Program-made: the position numbers and the translations under genes
Notes under the pieces: model-generated
What the model was told of the DNA's origin: nothing
What the model saw: only the letters and a program-made list of their open reading frames with translations
The model's database searches: none
In this document: positions 51,362 through 63,964 of the stretch, piece after piece
Layout: every line of letters begins with the position of its first letter
Position numbering within the stretch: position 1 is the stretch's first letter
Assembly (NCBI GenBank): GCA_944321885.1
Contig: CALUNB010000002.1
Location: 26,201-90,200, forward strand
From: an uncultured Bacteroidales bacterium
Lineage (GTDB): Bacteria > Bacteroidota > Bacteroidia > Bacteroidales > P3
Direction of reading: 5' to 3'
DNA length: 64,000 nt

Positions 51362-53278
51362 ATGAAAACAGCCTCCATGAACAGGACGAAAACACTCTGG
51401 CAAAACCCGGATCCCAGCCGCCGGTCCCGGGTCCCCTTTCCCGGTTTCTCCCCTCGGATCCGGCCGTTCTTCCTTGCCTGCACCGGATTTTTCCTACTGT
51501 CTCCCGCTATAGGACAGGATTTTACCAATATCGGAAAACGGAAAGCCTTCCATCTTTCCGGAAGCTTGGACTTGCAAGGTTCCAGCCGCTTTTCGGATTG
51601 GAACGAGATGCAAGATCCCTTCTCCTACTCGATTTCCCTGCGGCTCAATCCTTCCATCTACGGGATTTCCCTTCCCTTTTCCTTCCACTTCGCCGACAGC
51701 CGGTTTTCCTTTACCCAACCTCTTTCCCAGCTTTCCTTCTCGCCCTCTTACAAATGGGTACAACTCCATTTAGGCCGGACCTCGATGGAAATGCACCCTT
51801 ACGGCTTGTCCGGACACCCGTTCGACGGAGCCGGTATCACGCTCAGTCCCGACTTCCCTCTCCATTTTTCGGCCATGTACGGACGATTGGAGAAAGCCCG
51901 CCAAGGCGATACGGCCTTGCTTGCCTCCCCCCACGGGTATGCCGAATCCAATCTACCCTCCTACAAGCGGACCGCTTATGCCTTCAAAGTCGACTTCAAC
52001 CACAAAGGCCAGCAATTCGCCCTGCATTTCTTCCGGGCCAGCGACCATGCGAAGAGCCTCGCCCCCGCCTTCCAATCCTATGCAAGCCCCCAAGCCAATG
52101 CCGTCTGGGCCTTGGATTTCTCGTTCAAACTCTACAAGGACTTGCGCCTGAGCGGACAGGCCGGTTTGAGTTCCCATACATCCAACCTTCTCGAAGCCAA
52201 GGAAAAGAAGCGCGGCATCCTGGCTGGTATCATGCGGCCCTTCTTGGCCCAAAGGGCCTCCACATCCCTCCATACCGCCTATAAAATCGGGCTCGGATTC
52301 AAAGGTTTCAGCCTCGCCTACGAAAGAATCAGCCCCGGATACGAAACCCTGGGCGCCTATTATTTCAACCGCGACTTCGAAAACGTGGTGCTCTCCTTTG
52401 CCCGGAATTTCAACAAATGGGATGTGAAAGCCGACATCGGCTGGCAAAGGGACGACCTTTCCAAGGAAAAAGCAAGCCGGATGGACCGTTTGGTGGGTTC
52501 TGCCTATCTCAATTACCAAATTGACGAACGCTTCCGGATTTCCGCCTCTTATTCCAATTTCACGACTTATACCCGGCTCAAACCCATCGACCTGACCCGG
52601 CCCGACGAGCCTTGGCTCCAAGACCCCGACACGATGGCATTCCGGCAAATCGCCCAACAGGCCCAGTTCGGCTTCGCGTTCAACACATCCTCGCAAGCCC
52701 TGCATCCCCAGCAGGCCGGCATCGATATTTCCTACCAGAGTTCAAGGGAACAAAGCCAACAAACTTTCAACGATTACATCTACGCGAGCTTGCAGCACGG
52801 CATCCTCATAGCCGGGGAGTACCAATTGCAATCAGCCTTGAATTTCAGCACCGGCATCGACCGGACCGCGGCCGGACCGGCTTCCACGAATTACAGCCTC
52901 GGCCCCTCCGTGGTGGTTTCCAAATCGTTCTTCAAGAAAAGCCTGCGGACCTCCGGAGGGCTGAACTATTATTGGGACATGCAAGGGAAACAAAACCAGG
53001 GAAGTGTGGCGGGACTGCGCCTGCGGGGCAGCTACACGCTGCAAAAAGTCCATGTGTTCGACCTCCAAATCCATACCCGGCTCCGCTTTTCCTCTTCCGG
53101 AACCGGCATCGGGAAAGAGCTGCATATCGTGGCAGGATACCATTACAATTTCGAACTGGACCCCCAGAAGCTGAAAAAGCAAAGCGCCTTGCGGAAAAAA
53201 CAAAAGGCGGCACGGAAGCGGGAACGCATGCGCAGACGCGGGGAAATCTGGGAAGCCCCCATCGGCCCCAGTTGGTAG
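51362..53278 (+). CDS. Predicted outer-membrane beta-barrel protein, family unknown
   Basis: This is a 638-residue protein I do not recognise. An N-terminal hydrophobic segment at about 34-50 ends in PAIGQ, fitting a signal peptide with a long basic lead; a start at residue 6 is also possible. From about 60 to 600 there are many alternating polar/aromatic strands (SGSLDLQGSSRF, FSYSISLRLNP, KWVQLHLGRTSMEM) ending in aromatic residues, the pattern of an outer-membrane barrel. The last 40 residues are unlike a barrel end: very rich in Lys and Arg (KKQKAARKRERMRRRGE). It is convergent with ligA, 13 bp apart. Confidence 0.6.
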   Translation: MKTASMNRTKTLWQNPDPSRRSRVPFPGFSPRIRPFFLACTGFFLLSPAIGQDFTNIGKRKAFHLSGSLDLQGSSRFSDWNEMQDPFSYSISLRLNPSIYGISLPFSFHFADSRFSFTQPLSQLSFSPSYKWVQLHLGRTSMEMHPYGLSGHPFDGAGITLSPDFPLHFSAMYGRLEKARQGDTALLASPHGYAESNLPSYKRTAYAFKVDFNHKGQQFALHFFRASDHAKSLAPAFQSYASPQANAVWALDFSFKLYKDLRLSGQAGLSSHTSNLLEAKEKKRGILAGIMRPFLAQRASTSLHTAYKIGLGFKGFSLAYERISPGYETLGAYYFNRDFENVVLSFARNFNKWDVKADIGWQRDDLSKEKASRMDRLVGSAYLNYQIDERFRISASYSNFTTYTRLKPIDLTRPDEPWLQDPDTMAFRQIAQQAQFGFAFNTSSQALHPQQAGIDISYQSSREQSQQTFNDYIYASLQHGILIAGEYQLQSALNFSTGIDRTAAGPASTNYSLGPSVVVSKSFFKKSLRTSGGLNYYWDMQGKQNQGSVAGLRLRGSYTLQKVHVFDLQIHTRLRFSSSGTGIGKELHIVAGYHYNFELDPQKLKKQSALRKKQKAARKRERMRRRGEIWEAPIGPSW

Positions 53279-53291
53279 AAAAACCGGAAGT

Positions 53292-55703
<2,412 letters not shown>

Positions 55704-55850
55704 TCATCCGGGCAAATCCCCCGGCTTCCCTTTCCCCGAAGCCCCAAGCAGCAAGCCCAAACCAGCCCACACAAACCGGCGGCTCAAACCTCGGATTCCC
55801 GAACCTTCCGTTCCCAAGGAACCGGCTTCGCCCATTATCGGTTTCTTCCG

Positions 55851-57287
55851 TTATTTTTTCTTTTTAAAGATCTTACGCCAAGTGTCAGCATCCACCAAGG
55901 AAGAATCCACCGTGGCCTGCACAGTCAAGAAAAGACCGAAAGGCAAGAAAATCAGGGTCGCCAGCCACGAACCCAGGGTGCAACTCATCGAACCTTCGAT
56001 GGCCGCTTTCTCCCCGATTACCGACAAAGTGTAGTAAATGATGAACAAAAGCACGGAAACGACCAAAGGCATCCCCATGCCGCCCTTGCGGATCAAGGCT
56101 CCCAAAGGCGCCCCGATAAAGAACAAAATCAAGCAACCGACCGAAAGGCTGAATTTCTTATGCTCTTCCACGCGGTAGGAATTGAGCCTTTCCTGCTGGT
56201 ACTGGATATCTTTTTTGTAATAGGACATGTCGTTGGCCATCGCATCGGCGGTCTTGGCCGCATCGGAAAGTTCCTTGGCGGTAGGCTGGGGCAAGGTGTA
56301 GGCCGGACTGAAACCGGACCGGGCCACCAATTCGTCCATTCTATGCAAGCAAGCCGAATCATGGCCAATCAGGCTTTCCAAATAATAATTACGCCCGTTC
56401 AGACTCATGACCAAATCGGCCACCCGTTTACCGGCCCGCATCTTGAGCGTATCGATCTGGAACCCCAAGGCCTTAAGACCCAAGGATTTCTGATGCCGTC
56501 CATACATATCGTCGTCCACTTCCGGGCCTTCGTATTCCGACAGGTCGATAATCAAGGTCTGGGTATCGAACTTGATACGCGTGAAAGAATTATCCGAACC
56601 GCTTTTGCTGCCACCGAACTTGGCCTGTTCCACATCTTCACCGTAGGAAAAACCATCGTAGAGGTTGAAAACGAGGTAGCGGCCATTGTCACGCGTGAAC
56701 ATGCTGCCCGTGTTCGACATGGTCACGGCCCGGTTCCCCTTCTTTTCCGAATGGTCGTAAATCTGCACGTCTTCCAGGTACAAACCATCGTCTTCCTTCT
56801 GCCCTACCCGGATCACATAGTCGGGAATCCCGTAATAATAAATGCCTTCCTGTACATTGACTGCCGGACGGGTCGTCTGCATTTCCTCGTATTTCTGCCG
56901 GTGCAGCTTGTAAGCCTTGGGAACCGCGTTGTTGGCGAAAAAGAAAGCCACGCCGCTGATAACCAAGCTGGCAAAAACGGTGGAACGCAAGACGCGGCGC
57001 AAGGGGATACCCGCCGATTTCATGGCCACCAGTTCGTAATGCTCGCCCAAGTTGCCGAAGACCATCAAGGAAGACAACAAGACGGACATAGGCAAGGCCA
57101 TGGGAACGAAAGTCCAGCAAGCATACCAGAGGAACTCAGCGATATCGCTCAGGGCCAAACCTTTTCCAACCAAATCATCCATATACCGCCAAATGAACTG
57201 CAACAACAGGACAAAGGTGGAAATGAAAAAAGTGAGGACCAGAGGCCCCACGAAAGACTTGAGGACGAATTTATCTATCTTTTTCAT
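55851..57287 (-). CDS. LptF/LptG family permease (YjgP/YjgQ)
   Basis: This 478-residue membrane protein is one of the two permease subunits of the LptBFG transporter, which pulls lipopolysaccharide from the inner membrane to the periplasmic bridge. Three helices near the N-terminus (about 14-35, 55-82 and 98-118), a long periplasmic beta-jellyroll region (about 120-365) and three C-terminal helices fit the family. The first two segments carry the LVLTFFISTFVLLLQFIWRY core. The periplasmic domain is about 100 residues longer than that of E. coli LptF, as is common in Bacteroidetes. Whether F or G cannot be told from one copy. Confidence 0.9.
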   Translation of the reverse strand: MKKIDKFVLKSFVGPLVLTFFISTFVLLLQFIWRYMDDLVGKGLALSDIAEFLWYACWTFVPMALPMSVLLSSLMVFGNLGEHYELVAMKSAGIPLRRVLRSTVFASLVISGVAFFFANNAVPKAYKLHRQKYEEMQTTRPAVNVQEGIYYYGIPDYVIRVGQKEDDGLYLEDVQIYDHSEKKGNRAVTMSNTGSMFTRDNGRYLVFNLYDGFSYGEDVEQAKFGGSKSGSDNSFTRIKFDTQTLIIDLSEYEGPEVDDDMYGRHQKSLGLKALGFQIDTLKMRAGKRVADLVMSLNGRNYYLESLIGHDSACLHRMDELVARSGFSPAYTLPQPTAKELSDAAKTADAMANDMSYYKKDIQYQQERLNSYRVEEHKKFSLSVGCLILFFIGAPLGALIRKGGMGMPLVVSVLLFIIYYTLSVIGEKAAIEGSMSCTLGSWLATLIFLPFGLFLTVQATVDSSLVDADTWRKIFKKKK

Positions 57288-57315
57288 ATACAATCTATTT
57301 TACCGGATTCCCGCC

Positions 57316-57855
57316 TCACCACAAATCCATCGGCAAAGGCCGCCAAACCTTGACCTTGCGCTTCACTTCCTTGAAAGGCAGGATGGCCGCCCCGGCTGCC
57401 AAAAGCGGGATTCCCGTAGCCAAAGCCTCCACGTGGAAGAAGGGTTTCTTCTGGTTGGTCAGTCCGTTGAACGCGTCCAAGACCAGATACCCCCCCCCAG
57501 CGATGCACAAGGCCGAACCGGTAATCAGGCAAACCCTCATCGGCACATAATAGGCTTCCAGCGAATCGTATGTTATTTTTTGGGTTCCTAAAACAAAAGC
57601 CGTGTCGTAAATGGCAAACAAACGGCCTTCCACCTTCCGCCCGTCAATCAGTTTCACCTTCATGGGGGACCCGATCGCGTAGATGTTCCGCTTGCCCGGT
57701 GCCTTGACAAAGGCCAACACCCTCCCGCCTGTCAATTGGGAGGACTCCAAGCCCCGGCTGCTGCGCGGACGTTTCCATTGCGCCTGCAAACCGTCCGGGC
57801 TTCCCAAGAGGAAAAAAAACGACAAAAGTCCGATGAGAGGCAGTCTCCACTTCAT
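57316..57855 (-). CDS. Hypothetical protein with signal peptide
   Basis: This is a 179-residue protein I do not recognise. It has a signal peptide (1-26, ending GLQAQ), a beta-rich middle (about 50-105: IGSPMKVKLIDGRKVEGRLF then AIYDTAFVLG, of an SH3- or OB-like look) and a hydrophobic stretch (about 110-127) that may be a membrane helix, then another at about 145-160. It lies 28 bp upstream of the LptF/G gene in the same direction and may be transcribed with it. Its place points to an envelope role; that is inference. Confidence 0.65.
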   Translation of the reverse strand: MKWRLPLIGLLSFFFLLGSPDGLQAQWKRPRSSRGLESSQLTGGRVLAFVKAPGKRNIYAIGSPMKVKLIDGRKVEGRLFAIYDTAFVLGTQKITYDSLEAYYVPMRVCLITGSALCIAGGGYLVLDAFNGLTNQKKPFFHVEALATGIPLLAAGAAILPFKEVKRKVKVWRPLPMDLW

Positions 57856-57894
57856 AGGGGTTGCTTGGCTTGCGGAAGAACAGGCAGACCGGGA

Positions 57895-57987
57895 TGTGCC
57901 AAAATGGGTAATCCGCGACCTTGCATCCCACCCATTCCGACAGTCAGTCCACCGAAAACGCTGTCAAAAGTTTTGTTTTGACACAGC
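57895..57987. repeat. R1-related repeat copy 5, degraded
   Basis: The stretch contains AAAATGGGTAATCCGCGACC, CCTTGCATC...CACCCATTCCGACA and the tail TTTTGTTTTGACACAGC. It parallels copy 1 in order (end, CCTTGCATCTTACCCATTCT, CACCGCCGAAAATGTGACC, TTTATTTTGACACA). The ends are eroded. It lies just beyond the valS stop codon and before the hypothetical gene. Confidence 0.5.
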
Positions 57988-58010
57988 TTCGTCGTCCATC
58001 CGGAAAAGCT

Positions 58011-60647
58011 TTATCTTGTCAACTGTTTCAACTGGGCTTCCAAAGCCGATATTTTCTGTTCGGCATCGGCCTGTTTCTTGCGTTCGGCTTCCACCACGTG
58101 GACCGGCGCGGAAGACACGAAACGTTGGTTTTCCAATTTTTTGAGCACCGATTGCAGGAAACCGCGCATATAAGTCAGCTCCTTACCGATGCGTTCCTTT
58201 TCGGCTTCCACGTCCAAATTGCCCCCGAAAGGCACGAAACACTCGGTCTTCCCGGCCATGAAACTCATGGCACCTTCCACCACGGCATCCACGTATTCAA
58301 TGCTTTCCAAATTGCAAAGCTTGGCAACGATGCTGTCGAAGCGGTCTTTTTCCCCGGCCTTGATTTTGAGTTCGAGCGGGGTCTTGTTGGGAATGTTCTT
58401 TTCGTTGCGCAAGGCACGGATGCCCATGATGATTTCCTCGGCATGGGCGAACCCGTCCAGAATCTCCCGCTGGGCATCGGTAAGCCGCGTATCGGGCAAA
58501 GCCTGGAACATCACGCTTTCCCCTTCCTGGCGTTCGCCCAAGGCATGCCAAACTTCCTCGGTGATGAAGGGCATGAAAGGATGCAAGGCCTGCATCAACA
58601 CTTCCATGAAGCCGATGGCCCGGTCTTGGGACAAGGCATCGAGGGGTTGGCCGTAGGCCGGTTTCAACATTTCGAGGAACCAGGAGCAGAAATCATCCCA
58701 GACCAGCTTGTACAACTGCATCAAAGCCTCGCTGATCCGGTATTTCTCCATGTTTTCCCCGGCTTCCTGCAAGGTCTGGTAAAGCTTGGCTTCGAACCAT
58801 TCGCAAGCCAGGCGGGCCGGTTCGGGCTGTTCGAGCTTTTCGTCCCGGCTCCACCCCTTGATCAAACGCAGGGCGTTCCAAATCTTGTTGCAGAAATTAC
58901 GTCCTTGTTCGCAAAGGCTTTCATCGAAAGGCAGGTCGTTGCCCGCCGGGGAGGTCAGAAGCATACCCACGCGTACCCCGTCGGTCCCGTATTTTTCCAT
59001 CAGGGCGAGCGGGTCGGGCGAATTGCCCAAGGACTTGGACATCTTGCGACCCAATTTGTCGCGTACGGTTCCGGTGAAATAAACGTGTTTGAAAGGTATC
59101 TGTTTGCGGAAATCCAGACCGGCCATAATCATACGGGCCACCCAGAAGAAAATGATGTCGGGTGCCGTCACCAGGTCGGAAGTCGGGTAATAATAAGCGA
59201 TTTCGGCATTGTCCGGCTTGCGGATTCCATCGAAGACTTCCAAAGGCCAGAGCCAAGACGAGAACCAGGTATCCAGCACGTCTTCGTCCTGTCTGAGGTT
59301 TGCCAAGGTCCAGGAAGCGGCTTCAGGATATTTGGCTTGAGCCTGTTCCAAGGCTTCCTGGGCGGATTTGGCCACTTCCACTTCCCCGTTGGGCAAGTAA
59401 TAGGCCGGAATGCGGTGTCCCCACCAGAGCTGGCGCGAGATGCACCAGTCCTTCAGGTTCTCCATCCAATGCCGGTACGTATTTTTGAACTTGGCCGGGA
59501 TAAAACAGATTTCATCGTCCATGACCACTTTCAGGGCCGGTTTGGCCAGGTCTTCCATTTTGAGGAACCACTGCATGGAAAGCTTGGGCTCGATGGCCAC
59601 GTCCGTCCGTTCGGAAAAGCCCACATTGTTGGTGTACTCTTCCTCTTTTTCCAGCAAGTCCGCCTGTTTGAGGTCGATCACGATTTGTTTGCGGACCGCG
59701 AAACGGTCCATGCCGGCATATTTGCCCCCCCATTCGTTCAGGGTGCCGTCGTCATTGAAGATATCGAAGCTTTCCAGTTTGTATTTCAAACCGATATTGT
59801 AGTCGTTGATATCGTGGGCGGGGGTAATCTTCAAGCATCCGGTCCCGAATTCCTTGTCCACATAGGCATCCTCGATGACGGGAACCTCGCGCCCGACCAA
59901 GGGTACCACCACGTGTTTGCCCCGCAGCCAATGGTAACGCTCGTCTTCGGGATTCACGCAAACCGCCACATCCCCCATGATGGTTTCGGGCCGGGTCGTG
60001 GCCACCACCATGTAACGTCCCGGTTCTTCCTTGACGTGGTAACGCAAGTAATAGAGCTTGCCGGCCATTTCCTTGTAAACCACTTCCTCGTCCGAAAGGG
60101 CGGTCTTGGCCTTTGGGTCCCAGTTGACCATTCGCACGCCCCGGTAAATCAAGCCGCGCTTATACAAATCCACGAAAACTTCCAGAACCGATTCGGAACA
60201 TACCTCGTCCATCGTGAAACGGGTACGCGCCCAATCGCAACTGGCACCTAACTTACGGAGCTGCTGCAAGATGATACCGCCGTATTTTTCTTTCCATTCC
60301 CAGGCGTATTCGAGGAACTCTTCCCGGCCCAGGCTCTTCTTGTCGATGCCTTTTTCCTTGAGGAAGGCCACCACCTTGGCTTCGGTGGCAATCGAAGCAT
60401 GGTCCATACCCGGCACCCAGCAGGCGTTCTTGCCTTGCATGCGGGCCCGGCGGACCAAAACATCTTGCAAAGTATTGTTGAGCATATGCCCCATATGCAG
60501 GATTCCTGTCACATTGGGAGGCGGGATGACCACGCAATAGGGTTCCCGTCCATCGGGTTCCGAATGGAAGAAATCGTGTTCGAGCCAATAGGCGTACCAC
60601 TTGTCCTCAATCTGATGAGGGTTGTATTTGGAAGATAGTTCCGACAT
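58011..60647 (-). CDS. valS: Valyl-tRNA synthetase
   Basis: This 878-residue class I synthetase charges tRNA-Val. The HIGH box is HMGH (51-54, preceded by PPPNVTG), the KMSKS box is in [14 protein letters not shown] near 530, and the editing domain (CP1) shows [16 protein letters not shown] near 215. The C-terminal coiled coil (about 815-878) is the arm that touches the tRNA. The start at 60647 gives the normal N-terminus. Its upstream region holds R2 copies C and D. Confidence 0.97.
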   Translation of the reverse strand: MSELSSKYNPHQIEDKWYAYWLEHDFFHSEPDGREPYCVVIPPPNVTGILHMGHMLNNTLQDVLVRRARMQGKNACWVPGMDHASIATEAKVVAFLKEKGIDKKSLGREEFLEYAWEWKEKYGGIILQQLRKLGASCDWARTRFTMDEVCSESVLEVFVDLYKRGLIYRGVRMVNWDPKAKTALSDEEVVYKEMAGKLYYLRYHVKEEPGRYMVVATTRPETIMGDVAVCVNPEDERYHWLRGKHVVVPLVGREVPVIEDAYVDKEFGTGCLKITPAHDINDYNIGLKYKLESFDIFNDDGTLNEWGGKYAGMDRFAVRKQIVIDLKQADLLEKEEEYTNNVGFSERTDVAIEPKLSMQWFLKMEDLAKPALKVVMDDEICFIPAKFKNTYRHWMENLKDWCISRQLWWGHRIPAYYLPNGEVEVAKSAQEALEQAQAKYPEAASWTLANLRQDEDVLDTWFSSWLWPLEVFDGIRKPDNAEIAYYYPTSDLVTAPDIIFFWVARMIMAGLDFRKQIPFKHVYFTGTVRDKLGRKMSKSLGNSPDPLALMEKYGTDGVRVGMLLTSPAGNDLPFDESLCEQGRNFCNKIWNALRLIKGWSRDEKLEQPEPARLACEWFEAKLYQTLQEAGENMEKYRISEALMQLYKLVWDDFCSWFLEMLKPAYGQPLDALSQDRAIGFMEVLMQALHPFMPFITEEVWHALGERQEGESVMFQALPDTRLTDAQREILDGFAHAEEIIMGIRALRNEKNIPNKTPLELKIKAGEKDRFDSIVAKLCNLESIEYVDAVVEGAMSFMAGKTECFVPFGGNLDVEAEKERIGKELTYMRGFLQSVLKKLENQRFVSSAPVHVVEAERKKQADAEQKISALEAQLKQLTR

Positions 60648-60861
60648 GTTTTTTTCCTTTTCCTTGATGCTTCCCAAAGCATTTCCAAACAGCGAAAGTA
60701 ATCAAAAAAACGATGCGGAGGGAAACCGGGGCTGACACGGTCCTGACAGGGCGACAAAATATCCGAACTCCTTAAAGGAAGCCGGACTTCCTGCCCCGCC
60801 CCTCTTTTCCCTTACCGGCGAAAGACGGCACAACAACAGAAAAACGGCACAAAAATATTCA

Positions 60862-61349
60862 GAAGCTGTTTAAATTTATTTGTTCAGGCCATCGGGAGGG
60901 GATTTCGCGGGATGGCGTGGCGTTTTTCAAAGGAGGATAGCCAAGCTATCGGACGGGAAAAACGCAAACGTAGCGAAAGTCGAGCGGGGAATCAAAGATT
61001 GCTTTGATTTCTCCGAGACCAAGCTATCTTCGAGCATCGCTCAACCCAGAGCCGAAATAGCCCCCGATGGGCAAACAAAATCCTGAAACCGGTCCCTGAA
61101 AATTCAGCCTTTTCAGGATTGTAAGAAATTTTAAGAAGCTGTTTAAATTTATTTGTTTAGGCCATCGGGAGGGGATTTGGAGGGATGGCGCGGCGTTTTT
61201 CAAAGGAGGATAGCCGAGCTATCTGACGTGAAAAAGGCAAGCCAGCCCCGAAATAGCCCCCGATGGGCAAACAAAATCCTGAAACCGGTTCCTGAAAATT
61301 CAGTCTTTTCAGGATTGCAAGAAATTTTAAACAGCTTCTAAACAGCTTC
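60862..61349. repeat. R2 repeat copy C, split by copy D
   Basis: The left part, 60862-61134, and the last 8 bp, 61342-61349, together give 281 bp, the same length as copy A. The flanks are TCA at 60859-60861 and TCA at 61350-61352. The right TCA is the stop codon (TGA) of hydE on the minus strand. Copy D sits in the last 10 bp of its end. Some inner bases differ from A and B (for example GGACGGGAAAAACGC), mostly in loops. Confidence 0.92.
61135..61338. repeat. R2 repeat copy D, 204-bp deletion form nested in copy C
   Basis: The ends GAAGCTGTTTAAATTT and GAAATTTTAAACAGCTTC are intact, and TAA is duplicated on both sides (61132-61134 and 61339-61341). Removing D and one TAA restores the standard end of copy C. 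D lacks the central AATCAAAGC hairpin and the ATAGC frame, keeping the outer arms and the GCGTTTTTCA hairpin. This shows that a deletion form still moved. Confidence 0.92.
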
Positions 61350-62459
61350 TCAACGGTTCCTGAAACGGAGGGAATTGCCTTGCTCGAAATATCCGGGACG
61401 ACATCCGGCCGCCCGGATGATACGTTCGATATTTTCCCGGCTGTCTTCATGGCTTTCCTCGATGCACAATTTGTGTTCGTACAGGAAATATTCCTTGCGT
61501 TCGGAAAAGGGAGTCAGGTTGGGCATGATGACGTTGGCGGCCACATAAAGGGCTTCTTCCCGGCCTTTGGGATGAAGGCTGCCGATGGCAGTCGTGGACG
61601 CGATATTGATATCGGGCATCAACAGGCGAAGGACCGCCCAGGCGTTCATGCTCAAATCGTAGCGTCCTTGCCAGGAAGGGATTTGACCACGGTATGCCCA
61701 CAGCGGGGTCTTGGGATGTTCGATATAGGGTCCCATGCCCACCATGTCCACATCCAATTCCCGGAGGAAAAGCAAGTCCTTGGCTATCTGCAAGGTGGTT
61801 TGGAACGGCAACCCGATCATGATACCCGAACCGACTTGGTAGCCGGTGTCGCGCAAGGCTTTCAAGCAATCCAAGCGGGTCCGGAAGTCGTGGTCCACCG
61901 GGTGCAAACGGGCGTAAAGTTCCGTGGATGAAGTTTCTATGCGCAGCAAATAACGAAGCGCCCCGGCTTTTCTCCAACGGGCATAGGTTTCCGCCTTTTG
62001 TTCGCCCAACGAAAGGGTGATGCCGAGTTCTCCCCCGCTCTGCTGCACGATGGCTTCGACCAAGCTTTCGATTTCCGCAACAAAGGCTTCGTCCTGGCGT
62101 TCCCCGGACTGCAAAACCATGGAACCGAAACCGGCCTGATGGGCGAAACGGGCGGCTTCAAGCACTTCCTTCCTGCCTACCGCATAGCGCCGCACCTCCG
62201 GGTTCCCGCTCCGGATGCCGCAATAGAAGCAATTTTTCCGGCAAATATTGGAATATTCGACCAAGGCCCGCAGATACACCTTGTCGCCCACCGTCTTCAT
62301 TTTGGTCTCATGGGCAGCCCGGCGCAAAGCTTCCGCTTTTTCGCCCCGGAGCTGCAAACAGGCTTCCACTTCCTCCGGAGAGGGGTTTCCAGACAGCAAG
62401 GCCGGGAAGTCCGGCAAGGTTTGTTCAAAAAAAGAGGGATTTCGCGATTCCATGTCCAT
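61350..62459 (-). CDS. hydE: [FeFe]-hydrogenase H-cluster radical SAM maturase HydE
   Basis: This 369-residue enzyme works with HydF and HydG to make the diiron cofactor of [FeFe]-hydrogenases. The radical SAM cluster motif CRKNCFYC gives Cys73, Cys77 and Cys80 in EYSNICRKNCFYCGIR, and the GSMVLQSGE and GIMIGLPFQT segments are those of the HydE/BioB group. The second cluster motif of some HydE proteins (three Cys near the C-terminus) is not obvious. hydF, hydG and a hydrogenase are not in the window. Its stop codon is the right target duplication of R2 copy C. Confidence 0.88.
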   Translation of the reverse strand: MDMESRNPSFFEQTLPDFPALLSGNPSPEEVEACLQLRGEKAEALRRAAHETKMKTVGDKVYLRALVEYSNICRKNCFYCGIRSGNPEVRRYAVGRKEVLEAARFAHQAGFGSMVLQSGERQDEAFVAEIESLVEAIVQQSGGELGITLSLGEQKAETYARWRKAGALRYLLRIETSSTELYARLHPVDHDFRTRLDCLKALRDTGYQVGSGIMIGLPFQTTLQIAKDLLFLRELDVDMVGMGPYIEHPKTPLWAYRGQIPSWQGRYDLSMNAWAVLRLLMPDINIASTTAIGSLHPKGREEALYVAANVIMPNLTPFSERKEYFLYEHKLCIEESHEDSRENIERIIRAAGCRPGYFEQGNSLRFRNR

Positions 62460-62680
62460 TTATCATCGGGGATCAGCGCCCGGAGTGCGGCCCCACCAAA
62501 AGCCCGAAAGCTCCTGTCCGGGATTCCGGAAGACGGGGAAGGGCAAAAGTACGAGTTTTACGGGAAAATGGCTTCGCCCGATAACAACACCGTATTGCAT
62601 AAAATATATGCTTTTTTATGCAGTACAGTGTTCGATTTGAATAAAAATAGTAATATTGCATCCCAACAAGCGTGCGGAAA
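62460..62680. other. Divergent intergenic region before the DUF4143 ATPase
   Basis: The first 100 bp still have the composition of the neighbours. From about 62585 it turns AT-rich and holds an inverted repeat, GTATTGCATAAA (62592-62603) and TTTATGCAGTAC (about 62613-62625), which could be an operator or a stem. No promoter with good -33 and -7 elements was seen. The change in base composition marks the start of a gene unlike its neighbours. Confidence 0.4.
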
Positions 62681-63922
62681 ATGAAAAATATCCTCCTGAA
62701 ACAGCGCAAAGAACGAGACGAACTGATGTCTCGTCCGTATTTGTTACGCCGAAACGTCCAAGATACGGACTTGTTATTGAACAGCAACCTAATCAAGTTG
62801 ATAACAGGTCCCCGGCGGGTAGGTAAATCCACCCAGGCATTGTTGATGCTACGGGACAAGAATTTTGCATACTTGAACTTCGACAACTATCCATTGCTGG
62901 AAGCCTGGGATGCGAACCTTGTCATGCGGATGCTGGATGATGTCTATCCGGGGTATGAATATATCCTGTTGGATGAGGTCCAGAACCTTGATGCCTGGGA
63001 TTTGTGGGTCAGCGAACTATACAGGATGGGAAAGAACCTTGTCATAGCAGGCAGCAATGCCAAAATGCTTAGCAGCGAAATGGCTACGGTTTTGACAGGC
63101 AAATACCTCCAGGTGGAAATGCTGCCATTTAGTTTGGAAGAGTTTTTTGACTGGAACAAACTTGACTTGCATAAGCTGGAACCGGAGCAGAAAACAGAAT
63201 CCCTCGTGTTGACAGACGACTATTTGAGGAACGGGGGTTATCCGGAAGTAGTCGCCTCTCGCCGGTTGACTCGCAGCTATCTTGACACCTTGTTTGATTC
63301 CATTATATGGAAAGACGTGGCCAAACGTCATAATGTCCGGAATGTGACAGATTTAAATAATCTTGCCATGTATCTTGTCTCGAACTTTTGCAATCCGGTC
63401 AGCGCCAATGAACTGACAACGGAACTTGGTTTCTCCAGTGTCAATACGACCAAGAAATATATGGATTACCTCCGTGAACCATACCTTTTCTACTATTTGT
63501 CGCGCTACAACAAGTTCAAGTTAATGAAAAAAGCCCCGAGAAAAGTATATGTCGTTGACAACGGTTTTGTTGCATCCAAGGCATTTTCTTTGAGCGAAAA
63601 TCTGGGACGATTGCTTGAAAACCAAGTTTTCATAGAACTCATACGCCGGGGATACGATGTTGAAAGGAGCATGTTCTACTATCGTTCACGAAACGACAAA
63701 GAAATCGATTTTGTCCTCCGGGAAGGAGTGCGCATATTACGCCTTGTCCAGGTGTGTTATGATATGAGCAGCCCCAAAACGGAGAAGCGGGAGGTAGACA
63801 GTATCATCGAATGTGCAGAAGAGTTGAAATGCAACAACCTTGTCATAGTGACTTATCAAGATAAGCGTACCATCGAGAAAGACGGGTACAGAATCGAGGT
63901 AGTCCCCATCACAGAGTTTTGA
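62681..63922 (+). CDS. ATP-binding protein with AAA and DUF4143 domains
   Basis: This is a 413-residue protein. The N-terminal P-loop NTPase has Walker A GPRRVGKST (43-51) and Walker B YILLDEVQNL (about 90), followed by the sensor region VIAGSNAKML. The C-terminal DUF4143 part (about 200-370) has a winged-helix segment (ELTTELGFSSVNTTKKYMDYL) and a nuclease-like core (ENQVFIELIRRGYDV...NDKEIDFVLR) with the E...D...ExD/K pattern of PD-(D/E)XK folds. The family is common and mobile; its function is unknown. Codon use is AT-richer than the rest, suggesting transfer. Start at 62681 or 62672. Confidence 0.88.
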   Translation: MKNILLKQRKERDELMSRPYLLRRNVQDTDLLLNSNLIKLITGPRRVGKSTQALLMLRDKNFAYLNFDNYPLLEAWDANLVMRMLDDVYPGYEYILLDEVQNLDAWDLWVSELYRMGKNLVIAGSNAKMLSSEMATVLTGKYLQVEMLPFSLEEFFDWNKLDLHKLEPEQKTESLVLTDDYLRNGGYPEVVASRRLTRSYLDTLFDSIIWKDVAKRHNVRNVTDLNNLAMYLVSNFCNPVSANELTTELGFSSVNTTKKYMDYLREPYLFYYLSRYNKFKLMKKAPRKVYVVDNGFVASKAFSLSENLGRLLENQVFIELIRRGYDVERSMFYYRSRNDKEIDFVLREGVRILRLVQVCYDMSSPKTEKREVDSIIECAEELKCNNLVIVTYQDKRTIEKDGYRIEVVPITEF

Positions 63923-63964
63923 ACGGCAGTGTAAACTGAACTGTGTCAAGTTGGGGTTTGTTGG

